A stretch of DNA of 64,000 bases from Protula sp. h YS-2021 (GCA_949752745.1 OX457031.1:47139257-47203256), one strand, 5' to 3'. Positions 48,361 to 61,345 are shown, counted from the stretch's first letter. Notes: generated from the sequence alone by a model not told the origin. Translations and numbers: made by a program.

Positions 48361-49059
48361 GCAGATTTTCATCGCTTAATTGGCAGATATTGACTTATTC
48401 TGAGCCAAAATGAAGTATTATTAACCAGTAAGAAAATGTTCACCTTTAGGTAAACATTTCCGGACTTTGTCAATAAAATAATCATGTTGACTCGAAATGA
48501 GCATGTTTTGTTACATGTCTTAAACGGGGTTTTGCTTACAAATAACCGGCTTGGAAATTGACCAATCAGATGGCAGTCATTTAACAAATTAAAACGTTTC
48601 GAATGACCGGACTGTAATCAATGTAATGTCCGATATGTTGAGCGTTTATCTGTCGCATTTTGGTACGGCTCAGAAATGTTTAGTCCACCTTCGTCTGGTG
48701 TTTGCTAAACAAGACCTCAGTAAATGACTGGCAGGAACACTGTGAAGTCTAACTTTGCTTACTGACTCCAGAGTTAATGCATAAAAATAATGTGTTAATG
48801 TGTAGCGTGGGAGTCACCCCCCCCCCCCCCAGCATTGCGTCATCATCCAGGAGATATCTGGTGATAAGTTCTTCCCATAGGAGTACCCCAAACGAATGAA
48901 GTCAGCATCTCCGATAGATAACAGCTCTTTTCCTTTCCTGTAAAACTTGTGGTTTTGCTGAATGACATAAAATATAACTGAAATCCAATGGCTACGCGGT
49001 TAAGACAATGACTGGCTGCTCTAGGCGCGTTTGAGCTTTGCAGATTCTGAAAGGAACTA

Positions 49060-49703
49060 GTAGAACATTCCGACGTCGATCCAAAGTATATCTGAGACTG
49101 CGACGTTGTCCAGACCAAATTCCAACATTGAATGTGGTTGTAATTTGGTTGCGATTGGTTGCGAACATAGATCAGCGTCTAGTCAGCGTCTTTGATACAC
49201 CGTCGAACAGACGTTGAACAGACGTTGAACAAACGTTGATTTATTTAGAACGTTATATAGAAGATGATGTTCAGACGTTGCTTTTGGTCTGAATCAAAAC
49301 TCCACTTTCTCCAATGTCTAATTCACGTCTTTTGTGCAACGTGCAAATCGACGTTGTGTGGACGTTGAATAATCAATTCATATAGACGTCGGGGACCACA
49401 GCCAAACAACTACTTCATCATATTTTCGTCCACCGGAAATGAAAGCCATGGAAAGGCCGCTCCGAAAGTAGAATATGGGAATTTCAGGCGCGAGCAAGTA
49501 TGTTTTCATGCCTACGTACCCTTATCATGGTAACCATCTGGATGGCGATTCTATACTAATATTTTCCTGGCGTCTGCCCAACGCCATTCTCCCAACGCCT
49601 ATTCGAAATAGACGCTATTTTGACTTCTATTTGCAATAATCGACGTCTATCCAACGTCGGCAGGTAAACATTGTTTCTACATTCGTAATGTTTACTGGGT
49701 TGT
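49060..49703. mobile_element. Third relative of the CCCAGCAAAC MITE family, left end unresolved
   Basis: The left part has AACATTCCGACGTCGATCCA. The interior has repeated GACGTTGAACA, AACAGACGTTGAACAAACGT and GACGTCGG. The right part has CACCGGAAATGAAAGCC (inverse of the MITE A ATTTCCGGTG block). The right end AATGTTTACTGGG followed by TT matches MITE A's GTTTGCTGGG-TT with one change. It is a diverged subfamily copy. Confidence 0.55.
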
Positions 49704-50024
49704 TTCTGGCATTTAGCCATTGGAAATTATCACAAGGATGTGGATCAGATGCACGGTAAATTTCAAATGAGGAAGTGTGACATGTGATTAGAATAACTAC
49801 CCCGGATATGATTAAAGCACGGATAACACCGCACAAGAGTTACGTAATTTTGCTCGGAAATCTTGAAATCTCGTCGACTATCCCGGATTTACAATGTTAG
49901 TTGGTTTTTCTTTCGTGAAGAGTCTAAATTCAAATTGAGGTTGACAATGACAAACAACGAAAACATTATTTGTAGAGGCCAAAATAAACTGCAGATATTT
50001 TCATATGCATATAGAAGGATATCC

Positions 50025-50985
50025 TTGGAATTAAGGGACCAGCCCGGTAATAGGATCCTCTCACAAACAGGACCACCCCGGTACTGGATCAGCTCACAAA
50101 CAGGACCACCCCGGTACTGGATCCTCTCACAAACAGGACCACCCCGGTACTCGATCATCTCACAAACAGTACCACCCCGGTACTAGGATCCTCTCACAAA
50201 CAGGACCACCCCGGTACTGGATGAGCTCACAAACAGGACCACCCCGGTACTAGGATCCTCTCACAAACAGGACCACCCCGGTACTAGGATCCTCTCACAA
50301 ACAGGACCACCCCGGTACTAGGATCCTCTCACAAACAGGACTACCCCGGTACTGGATCAGCTCACAAACAGGACCACCCCGGTACTAGGATCCTCTCACA
50401 AACAGGACCACCCCGGTAATAGGACTCTCTCACAAAAAGGACCATCCCGGTACTGGATCATCTCACAAACAGGACCACCCGGTACTAGGATCATCTCACA
50501 AACAGGACCACCCCGGTACTGGATCCTCTCACAAACAGGACCACCCCGGTACTAACATCCTCTTACAAACAGGACCACCCCGGTACTAGGATCCTCTCAC
50601 AAACAGGACCACTCGGTACTGGATCATCTCACAAACAGGACCACCCCGGTACTAGCATCCTCTTACAAACAGGACCACCCCGGTACTGGATCATCTCCCA
50701 AACAGGACCACCCGGTACTAGGATCATCTCACAAACAGGACCACCCCGGTAATAGGATCATCTCACAAACAGGACCACCCCGGTACTATCATCCTCTCAC
50801 AAACAGGACCACCCCGGTACTTGATCATCTCACAAACAGGACCACCCCGGTACTGGATCAGCTCACAAACAGGACCACCCCGGTACTAGGATCCTCTCAC
50901 AAACAGGACCACCGCGGTACTAGGATCATCTCATAAACAGGATCACCCCGGTAATATTATCCTCTCACAAATAGGACCACCTTTC
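50025..50985. repeat. Roughly 34-bp minisatellite (GGATCCTCTCACAAACAGGA...)
   Basis: About 27 copies of a 33-35 bp unit GGATCCTCTCACAAACAGGA followed by CCACCCCGGTACTA. Variants in the GATCCTCT/GATCAGCT/GATCATCT segment are mixed along the array. The unit resembles sub-terminal sequence of the TA-flanked MITE at 19320 (ACAAATACGACCACCCC). The array directly adjoins the foldback at 51052. Open frames of about 100 codons here are artefacts. Confidence 0.95.
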
Positions 50986-51021
50986 AATGCCACCATTATA
51001 GGAGCTTTCCATTATGAAAAA

Positions 51022-51792
51022 TCCCACAAATAGGACCGATCTATTTGTGGGATTCATTAAATTGTCTGTTAACGGCTCTGTATGTCTGAAATTCTCTGAT
51101 ATTTGAATACAATCCGTTCCTTCCGTAAGGCCCCCCCCCCCCCCTCTCCAATAAAAGTGAAACAAGGCAAGACATTGATAATTTGTAGACGTTGACGCAA
51201 ATATCGTTGACATTTTGATTGCTACCTGCTGTGGTTATATATATTTTTTCAAGTTCAAAAAATAAATCTATTGTAAAAATTACAAAATTAATAAAATGAA
51301 ATAAATAAGTACTAAGTTGGCAAATAAATGACAGAAACTGCCTTGGGGCAGATTACCGTTTACCGTCTATAAATGGTGGCGCTTTATGCTTACTTGATTT
51401 GTTTTCTTGCGTGAATATGTCGTAAACAGTGTTATATCCTTTCAATTACGTAACCACAACTGTCGCCGAAAAAAAAAAAAACAGCGAAGAAAAACTTAAT
51501 AATTTACGCATGTTAAAAATAACCCTATCCAAATGAAACTGCTGTTATTTGTCCCTGTTGGGGCTTTTGCTGTGGACGCCTTTGAGCCGAGATAACCTGG
51601 AATTTTACAACTGTTTGAATGTCATGGGTTTATTCCATAAAATATTTGGGGATATTTGCCTGAGGATTTTCTGTACCAGTACTGAAATGCACTCAGGCCT
51701 TTCATATCCGAAGCCCTTAAGGGAGGAACGGATTGTATTCAAATATCAGGGAATTTCAGACATATAGAGCCGTTAACAGACAATTTATTGAA
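51022..51792. mobile_element. Foldback/MITE with about 80-bp inverted arms
   Basis: The arm 51052-51131 (ATTAAATTGTCTGTTAACGG, CTCTGTATGTCTGAAATTCT, ...) is mirrored at 51713-51792 with few mismatches. Immediately outside the left arm is a perfect 12-bp hairpin TCCCACAAATAG/CTATTTGTGGGA (51022-51052). The interior is AT-rich with a C run at 51131-51144 and no transposase. The frames 50965-51213 (minus) and 51549-51767 (plus) are complementary arm translations, not genes. Confidence 0.82.
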
Positions 51793-51799
51793 TAAAGTT

Positions 51800-52211
51800 A
51801 TTAAAAAAAACTCTTTTCAGAGTGGAAAAAAATAAATTGGTTTGAGAATTTCGCAGTGCTTGTGTGTTAGGTAAATACAGTTGCCCTAAAAACGATCTTT
51901 CTCTAATTTTCCAAGTGTTAGGCGAAAATAATCTGTTTCTCATCCCCGATCGAGTCACTAAAATCGCAAATAAAGAAAAGGCGACCGAATCTCGTGTTAC
52001 AAAATCGAAATAGAAATCTGTTACCTGTACAAGCAGAAAAGGTGCTGTAATTTAGCTTTTTAAGCTTAATTTCACTTAAAATGTTGTGCTCGGGCCTTCA
52101 ACCCTTGCCCCTTCTTACCAGAACACTTAAAGTTACAAATTTACAATATAAAAAACACGGATATATAATATAAAAATGTTATCCTGTATAAATATATTAT
52201 CACACACACAC

Positions 52212-52250
<39 letters not shown>

Positions 52251-54930
52251 TATATATATAGATATATAATCTTTGCAGGATAACGGAATCAACGCTGTGT
52301 CCCAAAAGATGTAAAAAGGCGGATATTGTCTGATTTTTGAGGGAAAAAACATCTCCGCAGGTGATTTTAAACAGATATCCACAATGTTATAAATAGCATT
52401 TTCTTACTAATCTAATATTTCTTGCAAAGAAAAATAATGGCAACAGAAGAACAGATTAGTACTTCAGAATATCTATTTTCAGTACAATAGTACATATAAA
52501 TGTATACAATATTAGGTAGTCCTAGGGCCAATATGTCCAGATGAAAAGCAGGGACAAAATGACGAAGAGTTAAACCACCTGCGCAATTTCCATATACCTT
52601 TTGCAAATCGCTGACTTGCAAGTGTTATATAGAGTCTGATCTTGCTTTCTTGTACATTAAATTACAGAACTACATTAAACATGCAATTGATAGAAATAGT
52701 TTACAGTCACCACGAGGAGAGAAACATGAACAGTACAATGCTATTGGCAAAACTGAAAAAGAGGTGTAAAACCCGGGTGGGGGAAGGTACTTGGTATCGT
52801 ACTTTGTGTTACCATGAGTGACCCCCCCCCCCCCGAAGAAAAAAAAACGCACAGAAAAGGAGTAATTTTGAGGCCTGACAGGTCTGTGCAAAATGCCAAT
52901 TTTGCTTAAAAAGAAGGGAGGATTTTCATTCAGAACTGCTTGTTTCTCCTAAAAAGGGAGTTCTTTCAAAACTGCACTCCGCGTTTGGTTAAAAAAGGGG
53001 TATATTTATAAAATGAGCACTCCGCGTTTCAAAAACTCGTGGACACGCATACTAACCAGTAAACCAGAGGCTACACAATTCACTGTAACGTTACAATAGG
53101 CCATGGCAATCCTCTGCAGCCGGATTCACAAAAATAACTGCATAATTAACTGATTGCCCCCTCCCCCCCCCCGAAGCGAAATTCAGTTATCTAGTTGTAT
53201 TACGCAAGCAATTTTGACATAGACTTGTTTGTTAAACATGACAAATTTATTAATTTACTTCCGGATGTTCTGGTTGCTAGCGTAGCAGTTAACGCAATCA
53301 GTTAACTGTGCAGTTAACTTTTATCAATAGAGCCACTGCAGCTCATGGATGAATCTGTAATTTAACCAGAGGCCTTGCACTCTTCAGTTTGGACGTTGCT
53401 TTCCTCGTACGAAAAAATAGTAATACTAACTTACCTACCGTATTCCCTTTTTCTGTTATCTCAAATATGCTAATTTGATTTCACGTTTATCACTCCGTGC
53501 AAAATACTGGATGTAATTCACAATTACTTGAATATTTTATTTATCTTCAGAATTAATGCAGTCTGCTGATGTTGAATTGCCGGTTGAGTTGTTAGCAGTG
53601 TGCTTTTGAGGGGGATCCGATTCTATCCCCGTATTTATAGCCACTACGAATGACAAGCACATTTTCACTCGCGTAAAGCTATTTCTGGAATGGATGGTTC
53701 CGTGTGACTAAAATCTGTTTCTTTTTAACTAGTACAGCGATAAGGCTTGCGAAATCACAGTCTGTTTTATTGCTTCAAGTGCGAATATGGGCAGTGAGAA
53801 CAGATATATTTTTGTCTACAATACTGTTGTTCTAGAGTGTTCATTGATTGTGATTGATAATCCCGTAATAAACTGTGAAAATTTTACCTCTGTAATTAAA
53901 AGAAATGATGTAATGCCCTTAAGTCTAAATGCCGATTGGACCTCTCTGTGTAGTTCATTGATTTGATTACTATCTGGTGCCAACAACTCACGTAAGCCCG
54001 AGAAAGAGGCCACTTATAAAAGTAAGTGTAAATTCCATGCAACGTTATACAGAAATCTCCTCTTTATTTTCAAACACTGGATTTTTTTTGGGGGGGGGGA
54101 TTTTTTCAGCCATAAATAATATTTTTCACGGATCGATATTTGTTCGGTTAAGTAGTAATCTTCATCTGGATCCGTATTCAAACAAAACCTCGGCTGTAAT
54201 TCATTTGTGAGTCTATGGATATTCAAAGGCACTCTTCAAAGTTATTTTTATAACCACCATGAGATATCAAAACCAAGATTAGTGTCAAATGCTCTTTTCG
54301 TCTTCAGTATGGTTTTGCCTTGGGCAAGCTTTATTCCCGAGGTAAACATGAAATGTACTCAAATTGAAATTGATTGCAAAAGCTGGAGCATACACAGAAG
54401 GATCCAGTAAATTAGCCCTTTTATCAACTAGTTTATTTATTTGGAATAAATAAACAGTTTATTTATTTGGAAAAGGCCCTTATATACTATACGAGCAAAT
54501 TTTTGTGCCGTTTCTCATAAAAACCGCCTTCACAAAAAGAAGAATTTTGTGAAAATGAAAAGTTCTGTTGTTGGTGATGATTGCTTTTCTTTTTAACAAA
54601 ATTGATGATCTTAATTATGATTGGGCGTGCTTCATTTAATGCATTAGAACTCTAAAACTAATGCCTCTAAAACTGTTATACCTTTCAAGATTTCACAGGC
54701 TCTCTGATCAACAAAGCATACCAATCGCCTCATAACGCACACATTCAATACATGGAGGAGTGAAATGCTGCTGGATTTTGTAACATCACGATGACTTGCA
54801 AAATCACTCCCATATTCTCTGGAACTTGGAGTGTATTGATGAGCAAATCGTAAACAAGATTAAATATTGAACCGAATAAATAAAATAACCTGGCCACAAG
54901 CTTATTACCCACAGTTATCCCCTTCTTCCT
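51800..54930. other. No gene recognised; scattered simple repeats
   Basis: Contains a short (CA)n/(TA)n microsatellite at 52200-52266 and C/G runs at 52811-52823, 53165-53173 and 54091-54099. No exon-like open frame shows family resemblance or paired splice sites that I can recognise. Confidence 0.5.
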
Positions 54931-54934
54931 GTCC

Positions 54935-57185
54935 ACGGGACAGCTCACTTCAAATATTGGTCCTCTGAGCAGTCGAGCATTCATTTCCGATCTTGGTCTT
55001 CTGGGCAGTCGAGCATCCACTTCAGATTTTGGTCTTCTGAGCAGTCAAGCATTCACTTCCTATTTTCGTATTCTGGGCAGTCGAGAATTCACTTCAGATT
55101 TTGGTCCTTTGGGCAGTCGAGCATTCACTTCTCATCTTGGTCCTCTGGGCAGTCGAGCATCCACTTCAGAGTTTAGTCCTCTGGGCAGTCGAGCATTCAC
55201 TTCAGATTTTGGTCCTTTGGGCAGTCGAGCATTCACTTCTTATCTTGGTCTTCTGGGCAGTCGAGCATTCACTTCAGAGTTTGGTCCTCTGGGCAGTCGG
55301 GTATTCAATTCAGATTTTGGTCCTCTCAACAGTCGAGCATTTGCTTCAGATTTTGGTCTTCTGGGCAGTCGAGCATCCACTTCAGATTTTGGTCCAATTG
55401 GCAGTCGAGCATTTACTTCGGATTTGGGTCCTCTGCTCAGTCGAGCATTCAATTCAGATGTTAGTGCTCTGAGCAGTCAAGTATTCACGTGAGATCTTGG
55501 TCTCCTGGGCAGTCGAGCATTCACTTCTTATCTTGGTCTTCTGGGCAGTCGAGCATTCACTTCAGAGTTTGGTCCTCTGGGCAGTCGGGTATTCAATTCA
55601 GATTTTGGTCCTCTCAACAGTCGAGCATTTGCTTCAGATTTTGGTCTTCTGGGCAGTCGAGCATCCACTTCAGATTTTGGTCCAATTGGCAGTCGAGCTT
55701 TTACTTCGGATTTGGGTCCTCTGCTCAGTCGAGCATTCAATTCAGATGTTAGTGCTCTGAGCAGTCAAGTATTCACGTCAGATCTTGGTCTCCTGGGCAG
55801 TCGAGCATTCACTTCTTATCTTGGTCTTCTGGGCAGTCGAGCATCCACTTCAGATTTTGGTCTTCTGAGCAGTCAAGCATTCACTTCCTATTTTCGTATT
55901 CTGGGCAGTCGAGAATTCACTTCAGATTTTGGTCCTTTGGGCAGTCGAGCATTCACTTCTCATCTTGGTCCTCTGGGCAGTCGAGCATCCACTTCAGAGT
56001 TTAGTCCTCTGGGCAGTCGAGCATTCACTTCAGATTTTGGTCCTTTGGGCAGTCGAGCATTCACTTCTTATCTTGGTCTTCTGGGCAGTCGAGCATTCAC
56101 TTCAGAGTTTGGTCCTCTGGGCAGCCGGGTATTCAATTCAGATTTTGGTCCTCTCAACAGTCGAGCATTTGCTTCAGATTTTGGTCTTCTGGACAGTCGA
56201 GCATCCACTTCAGATTTTGGTCCAATTGGCAGTCGAGCATTTACTTCGGATTTGGGTCCTCTGCTCAGTCGAGCATTCAATTCAGATGTTAGTGCTCTGA
56301 GCAGTCAAGTATTCACGTCAGATCTTGGTCTCCTGGGCAGTCGAGCATTCACTTCTTATCTTGGTCTTCTGGGCAGTCGAGCATTTACTTCAGAGTTAGG
56401 TCCTCTGGGCAGTCGGGTATTCAATTCAGATTTTGGTCCTCTCAACAGTCGAGCATTTGCTTCAGATTTTGGTCTTCTGGGCAGTCGAGCATCCACTTCA
56501 GATTTTGGTCCAATTGGCAGTCGAGCTTTTACTTCGGATTTGGGTCCTCTGTTCAGTCGAGCATTCAATTCAGATGTTAGTGCTCTGAGCAGTCAAGTAT
56601 TCACGTGAGATCTTGGTCTCCTGGGCAGTCGAGCATTCACTTCTTATCTTGGTCTTCTGGGCAGTCGAGCATCCACTTCAGATTTTGGTCTTCTGAGCAG
56701 TCAAGCATTCACTTCCTATTTTCGTATTCTGGGCAGTCGAGAATTCACTTCAGATTTTGGTCCTTTGGGCAGTCGAGCATTCACTTCTCATCTTGGTCCT
56801 CTGGGCAGTCGAGCATCCACTTCAGAGTTTAGTCCTCTGGGCAGTCGAGCATTCACTTCAGATTTTGGTCCTTTGGGCAGTCGAGCATTCACTTCTTATC
56901 TTGGTCTTCTGGGCAGTCGAGCATTCACTTCAGAGTTTGGTCCTCTGGGCAGTCGGGTATTCAATTCAGATTTTGGTCCTCTCAACAGTCGAGCATTTGC
57001 TTCAGATTTTGGTCTTCTGGACAGTCGAGCATCCACTTCAGATTTTGGTCCAATTGGCAGTCGAGCATTTACTTCGGATTTGGGTCCTCTGCTCAGTCGA
57101 GCATTCAATTCAGATGTTAGTGCTCTGAGCAGTCAAGTATTCACGTCAGATCTTGGTCTCCTGGGCAGTGAGCATTCACTTGAGA
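54935..57185. repeat. 36-bp satellite with 828-bp higher-order repeat
   Basis: About 62 monomers of 36 bp (consensus GGTCCTCTGGGCAGTCGAGC followed by ATTCACTTCAGATTTT). Marked variants (for example TCGGGTATTCAATTC and CTCTCAACAGTCGAGCATTT) recur at 55298, 55587, 56127, 56415 and 56955: spacings 288, 540, 288, 540. That makes an 828-bp higher-order unit of 23 monomers (8+15), about 2.6 copies. The array ends abruptly at about 57185. Since 36 is a multiple of three, several frames are open, up to 298 codons (55712-56608). Confidence 0.97.
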
Positions 57186-57949
57186 AGATTTTCAGACAAT
57201 GAAATTTGGGATTATCGATTGATAAATTATAATGGAATTGCTAAGTGCAAGTAAAAGAAAATGATAAAATAAGGAAGTAAATGGCAAACTCTTGTTTGTT
57301 TTTCCTTGTTTTGTGCTCGTGTTAATTACTGTAGGCCAAATACTAGGAGCCGTATTCGCAAAAGTTAATTGTACAGTTAACAAATTTCGTTAACTGCTCC
57401 TGTAGCTAACGGGGAGTTAATCAGTAACTTTTACTTTATGTTGAAACAAGTTCTTGTAAAACTTGTTTGCGTACTTCGTCAAGTCAGCTGATTTCTTTTG
57501 TGTGGGGTACGATTGTGCAGTTAACTTCTGTGTGTACCGGAGCAGGCAGGCAAAGCACTCCAGCGGCAAAGGTGGACTGACAATAAGTTTTCAGTGTCCA
57601 ACTTCCAAATTCATTTTTGCACAAAACCTAACTCAAGAATTTTTTTCACACAGCACCCAAAATATATCACTGAAATAAGTTATCGTGATAAAAGAAACGC
57701 GACTAAGGGTGTCTGTTACGTTTCATCAGAAGAACTGGATGATCTTCAATACTGGGAAGCCGTTTGTGTAAGTGAGCTAACAAATTCGACACACCTACTC
57801 TAAATGCAGAAGTTCTTCTGTGAGAAGCGCTCCACATATTTGGAGATGGTATATAATGACAGGAAAATCACGGAGAAAATATAAACAATTCTCATTTGCC
57901 ATCAACAGCTGAGCATGTGCGTTTTTCATGTTTATGTGAAGTTAAAATT

Positions 57950-58800
57950 CCTTAAAAGCAGGAGAAAAAGCCTTTTGAAAGTTGGTTACGGATCGCCAAA
58001 AAAGTGGTTACTTTTCAAGAAAGGACCACCTAATGAACATTTGGGCGAAATTTGAAGGCAATCCAAACTGTGGAAGAAAAGACGGTTGGAAAATTGGCTA
58101 CCAAAACATTTCAAAATAGGGAGTTTTTGGCGGATCGAATTTAAAAAAAAGTCTGTTCAGTAAACATTCGTACAAAAATTGTGGGAAAAAACGCTTTTTG
58201 GAAACTGGCAACAAACAAAATATAAATGTCCCCCACTTAACCAATATTTGGTGGATCGCCAAGTAAAAAGTACTTTTCCAGTAAGAGCAGCCCAGTGAAC
58301 ATTTATGCAAATTTTGAAGGCAATCCGATCACAATTTTGGAAGAAAAAACCTTTGGAAAATTGGCTAAAGAAAAATTTTAAATGCCCCAGAATTTGGTCC
58401 ATTTTTGCGGTTCGCCAAATAATTTTAAGAGAGGCCTATCAAGTAAGCATTCGTAAGAAATTTGAAATGAATCCAATCCTAATTGTGGGAGTAGAAACAT
58501 TTTGAAAACTGGTAAGCCAAAGATTATAAATGCTCCCATTTGATTAATTTTTTTTTCGGATTGACTAAAAAAGTAACTTCTCAAAACAGAACTATCTAGG
58601 GAACAATCGTTCAAAATTGGAAAGAAATCCGATCCAAATTGCTGGAGAAGAAGCCTTTCCAAAATTGGCTGCTGATTTTTTTTCCAATGCCCCAATTTAG
58701 CCAATTTTGGCGGATCGGCAAGAAAGTAACTTCTCAAAAGCGCACAGCCTAGCGAACATTTCTGCAAAATTTCAAGGCAACTGAATCCAAATTATTATCT
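57950..58800. repeat. Diverged roughly 150-bp tandem repeats (block 1)
   Basis: Five to six copies of a unit reading roughly 'gaacattTATGCAAATTTTGAAGGCaatccgatc...AATTGTGGGAGAAGAAgc...TTTGGAAAATTGGCTACC...ccccATTTGGCCAATTTTGGcggatcgccaaaaaagta'. Further copies lie at 59285-59610 and 60905-61345. Both strands show only spurious 60-130 codon frames. Confidence 0.8.
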
Positions 58801-58859
58801 CAAGAATTGCTTCTTTTTTGCACAGTAAAAAAATAAAATAAAGATTCTGTACACAAGGA

Positions 58860-59280
58860 CAGTTATTATTTATTTATAGATGTGTGTTTTTTGATATCCA
58901 AAATAAATTTTTGAGATCAAAAAATCGTTTGCAGATTTCAAAATACAAATTAAAAAAGTATCAGTCTAAAATAATGATATCTGAAATAAGCTCTTGATAT
59001 CAACATAAAGAAAATGAATTATTGAGCTCAAAATTAAAATTTTGCTCTCAAAATTTCATTTATGCTATCAAGAATTGAATTTATGACCTCAAAAAATCAA
59101 TTTTAGATATCATTAAATCATTTTTGATATCAAAAATATTTGTTGATATTTAAATATTTCTAGATATCAAAAATTATTTTTTGAGATCAAGAATACATTT
59201 AGAGATATCAAAAATACAATTACAGATAGCAAAAATGAATTCTTGATATCAAAATATAGATTTATTGAGATAAAAAATTA
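58860..59280. repeat. AT-rich quasi-periodic GATATC/GAGATCAAAAA repeat
   Basis: About 15 loosely spaced (about 25-30 bp) copies of TTTTTGATATCAAAAAT or TTTTTGAGATCAAAAA, each self-complementary. It is embedded between blocks of the 150-bp repeat. Non-coding. Confidence 0.75.
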
Positions 59281-59594
59281 ATCCATACTTTTCAAGAGAG
59301 GAAAGCCTAGCGGACATTCATGCAAAATTGGAAGGTAATCCGATCAAAACTGTAGAAGCATTTAGAAAACTGGCTACCAAAAATTATAAATGGCCCCTAT
59401 TCAGCCAAAGTAATATTTCAAAAGAAAACCGTCTCGGGAACAAAAAATTTGAAAGAAATCTTAAGCAATGTGTGGGAGAAGAAGCATTTTTAAACTTTTC
59501 TATCAGTAAATAAAAAAAATGCGCCCATTTTGGCCATTGCTTTGGTGGATCGCCAAAAAAAGTGATTTTTCAAGACAGGCCGTCCAGTAAACAT

Positions 59595-60423
59595 TCATGA
59601 AAATTTGAAAATGGTTTCTCTATTTCCCCCATGCAGTCTGTCGGAAGACAGATATTTAAGACCCAGGTGGAACGAATCCTCTCCCCATCTTAGCTGCCCT
59701 GCTAACTGTTGCAGTCTGTATTCCTGATCAAACAGCATTACCCGTTCGCGATCGTAGCTTTGTAGATACTCGCCGATTTTAATCTGGTAGGTTAGGTAAC
59801 CACTGATTGCTGCTGGAGTGCATGGCAGCTGTCCGGACCTTAACAGTTTACCTAGGATTCTTGTTGACCCAACCATGTACTGGGGTATCGAAGTATCGGC
59901 TGGTTTGGGTTTATTTTGCCGCGGCGTCGTAATAATTTTTGCATTACCGAGTTCAATGCACTCTTCTTCTCTCGGTTGGATTACAAGACCACAGAAATCT
60001 TGGACTAGTAAACTTTTGTTCGTACATGGGTGACGTCCATCTAGCCAAGGGTCACGAGCCGGAGTGTCCGTCTCCCGCCAGGAGATTGTCTGCTTCGCGC
60101 ACGGATTTTAAGAGGTCACTGATCCTTGTACCTCTAATACTGTCGTTATTCACTGTTGGAACAGCCGTATCGACAAGTGCGAGTTGGGGAGGAGCATTCG
60201 TCGACTGCTTTTGTAGCCCTTCAATGGCCGCAGTTAACTGTAAGGTTTGTCCAGGGGACAGTTTCAGTTTTGCGACCGTGTTCTCATCTACTTTAGCCAG
60301 TATGTCCAAATAGTCTATTTCGGCTGTAAATAGCTTTTCTATGGTTGCTGGTTTAACCGTGTAATCTTCCAGGTATTTCCTAAATTCTTCCAATTCAGCT
60401 ATTGTACCATCCACTTTGACCAC
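59595..60423 (-). pseudogene. Gag-like protein of a retroelement, broken by a frameshift
   Basis: On the minus strand, an N-terminal frame (60423-60052) has a SAM-like helical segment (TVKPATIEKLFTAEIDYLDI, LSPGQTLQLTAAIEGL) and stops at TGA. The continuation lies in another frame from about 60030 (LDGRHPCTNKSLLVQDFCGL through KPKPADTSIPQYMVGS) to 59595. It includes LLRSGQLPCTPAAISGYLTY, IKIGEYLQSYDRERVMLFDQ and EYRLQQLAGQLRWGEDSFHL. This last block is the signature of gag-like proteins found beside DIRS/tyrosine-recombinase and related elements in many marine invertebrates. No reverse transcriptase follows; the flanks are the 150-bp repeat. The element class is inferred. Confidence 0.65.
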
Positions 60424-60479
60424 ACACAGATAATCCTAATTGTCTTCTATTAACTTAAAATATTACAGTTTTTAAACAC

Positions 60480-60900
60480 GGAGAGTAACAGCTTATGTCA
60501 TCTTATTCCATCCATGTTTTCTTTCAAGTTTTCATAATAGGTTTTTTTTATTTTTGAAATTTGAGAACACTATTTTTTGTGCTAACGCAAGCGCAAGTTC
60601 TGAATTAATTGCTCCGAGCAGAAAGTGGGGGGAGGCCGGTGCTGTTCTGTGATTGGCCAATAAGGTCTGAGGTATATGCGTGTAGAGGAGGGGTAACGAA
60701 GACTCCAGTCGCCGTGGTGTCTAGAACACCGGAGTAATTTATGATAGCGTATCTCAAAAGCAAATATAAAGTGACACTACTGCCGCCCCTAAGTCTGAGA
60801 CAGAGCGCGAGGAGTAAATATTATGCAAGACTCAAGGGAATAACATATGTTTAAACAAAATAACAATCTTAATTTTCCAGAAAATGCGATCAAAATTTCG
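60480..60900. other. No gene recognised
   Basis: Mixed-composition sequence upstream of the gag-like fragment. No promoter or terminal repeat was identified. Confidence 0.4.
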
Positions 60901-60904
60901 TGGC

Positions 60905-61345
60905 CCTCACTTGACTAATTTTTGTAATTTTGTTAAAGTAATCCTTTAACAGAAAACAGCCTATGGAACAAACATATAAAATTGAAAAGAAATCCGATCC
61001 AAATTGTGGGAGAAGAGGCATTTTTAAAATTGGTTACCAATAAATTTAAAACTACCTCCCATTTGTCAACATTTTGTAGATCGCCAAAAAGAGAAGTAAG
61101 TTTTGACGACAGGCCTTACTAGCAAACATTTATGCAAAATTTGAAGAAAACGCGATCAAAACTGTGGGATAAATATTTTGGAAATGGGCAAGGAACAAAT
61201 TTTAAATTTAAATTTTAAATGACCCCCATTTGGCCAATTTGTTAGCGGATTGCCAAAAAAGTACCTTTTAAAAAGAGGCCTACCTGGAGAACATTCCTGC
61301 AAATTTAAAAGATATCCGATAAAAACTGAGGAAGAAGAAGCATTT
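60905..61345. repeat. Diverged roughly 150-bp tandem repeats (block 3)
   Basis: Three more copies of the unit described at 57950-58800 (ATTTATGCAAAATTTGAAGA, AACTGTGGGATAAATATTTT, CCCATTTGGCCAATTTGTTA), ending in a short ACATACGTACATACG simple repeat at about 61357-61395. Confidence 0.75.

Noticed and set aside
50025..50985. Possible CRISPR-like array
   Set aside because: Units are contiguous with no unique spacers, and the context is an animal genome.
55712..56608. 298-codon open frame of GSRAFTSDFGPL repeats
   Set aside because: Produced by a 36-bp satellite that is open in several frames on both strands. The same positions carry stops in neighbouring higher-order copies, and no signal peptide or unique domain flanks it.
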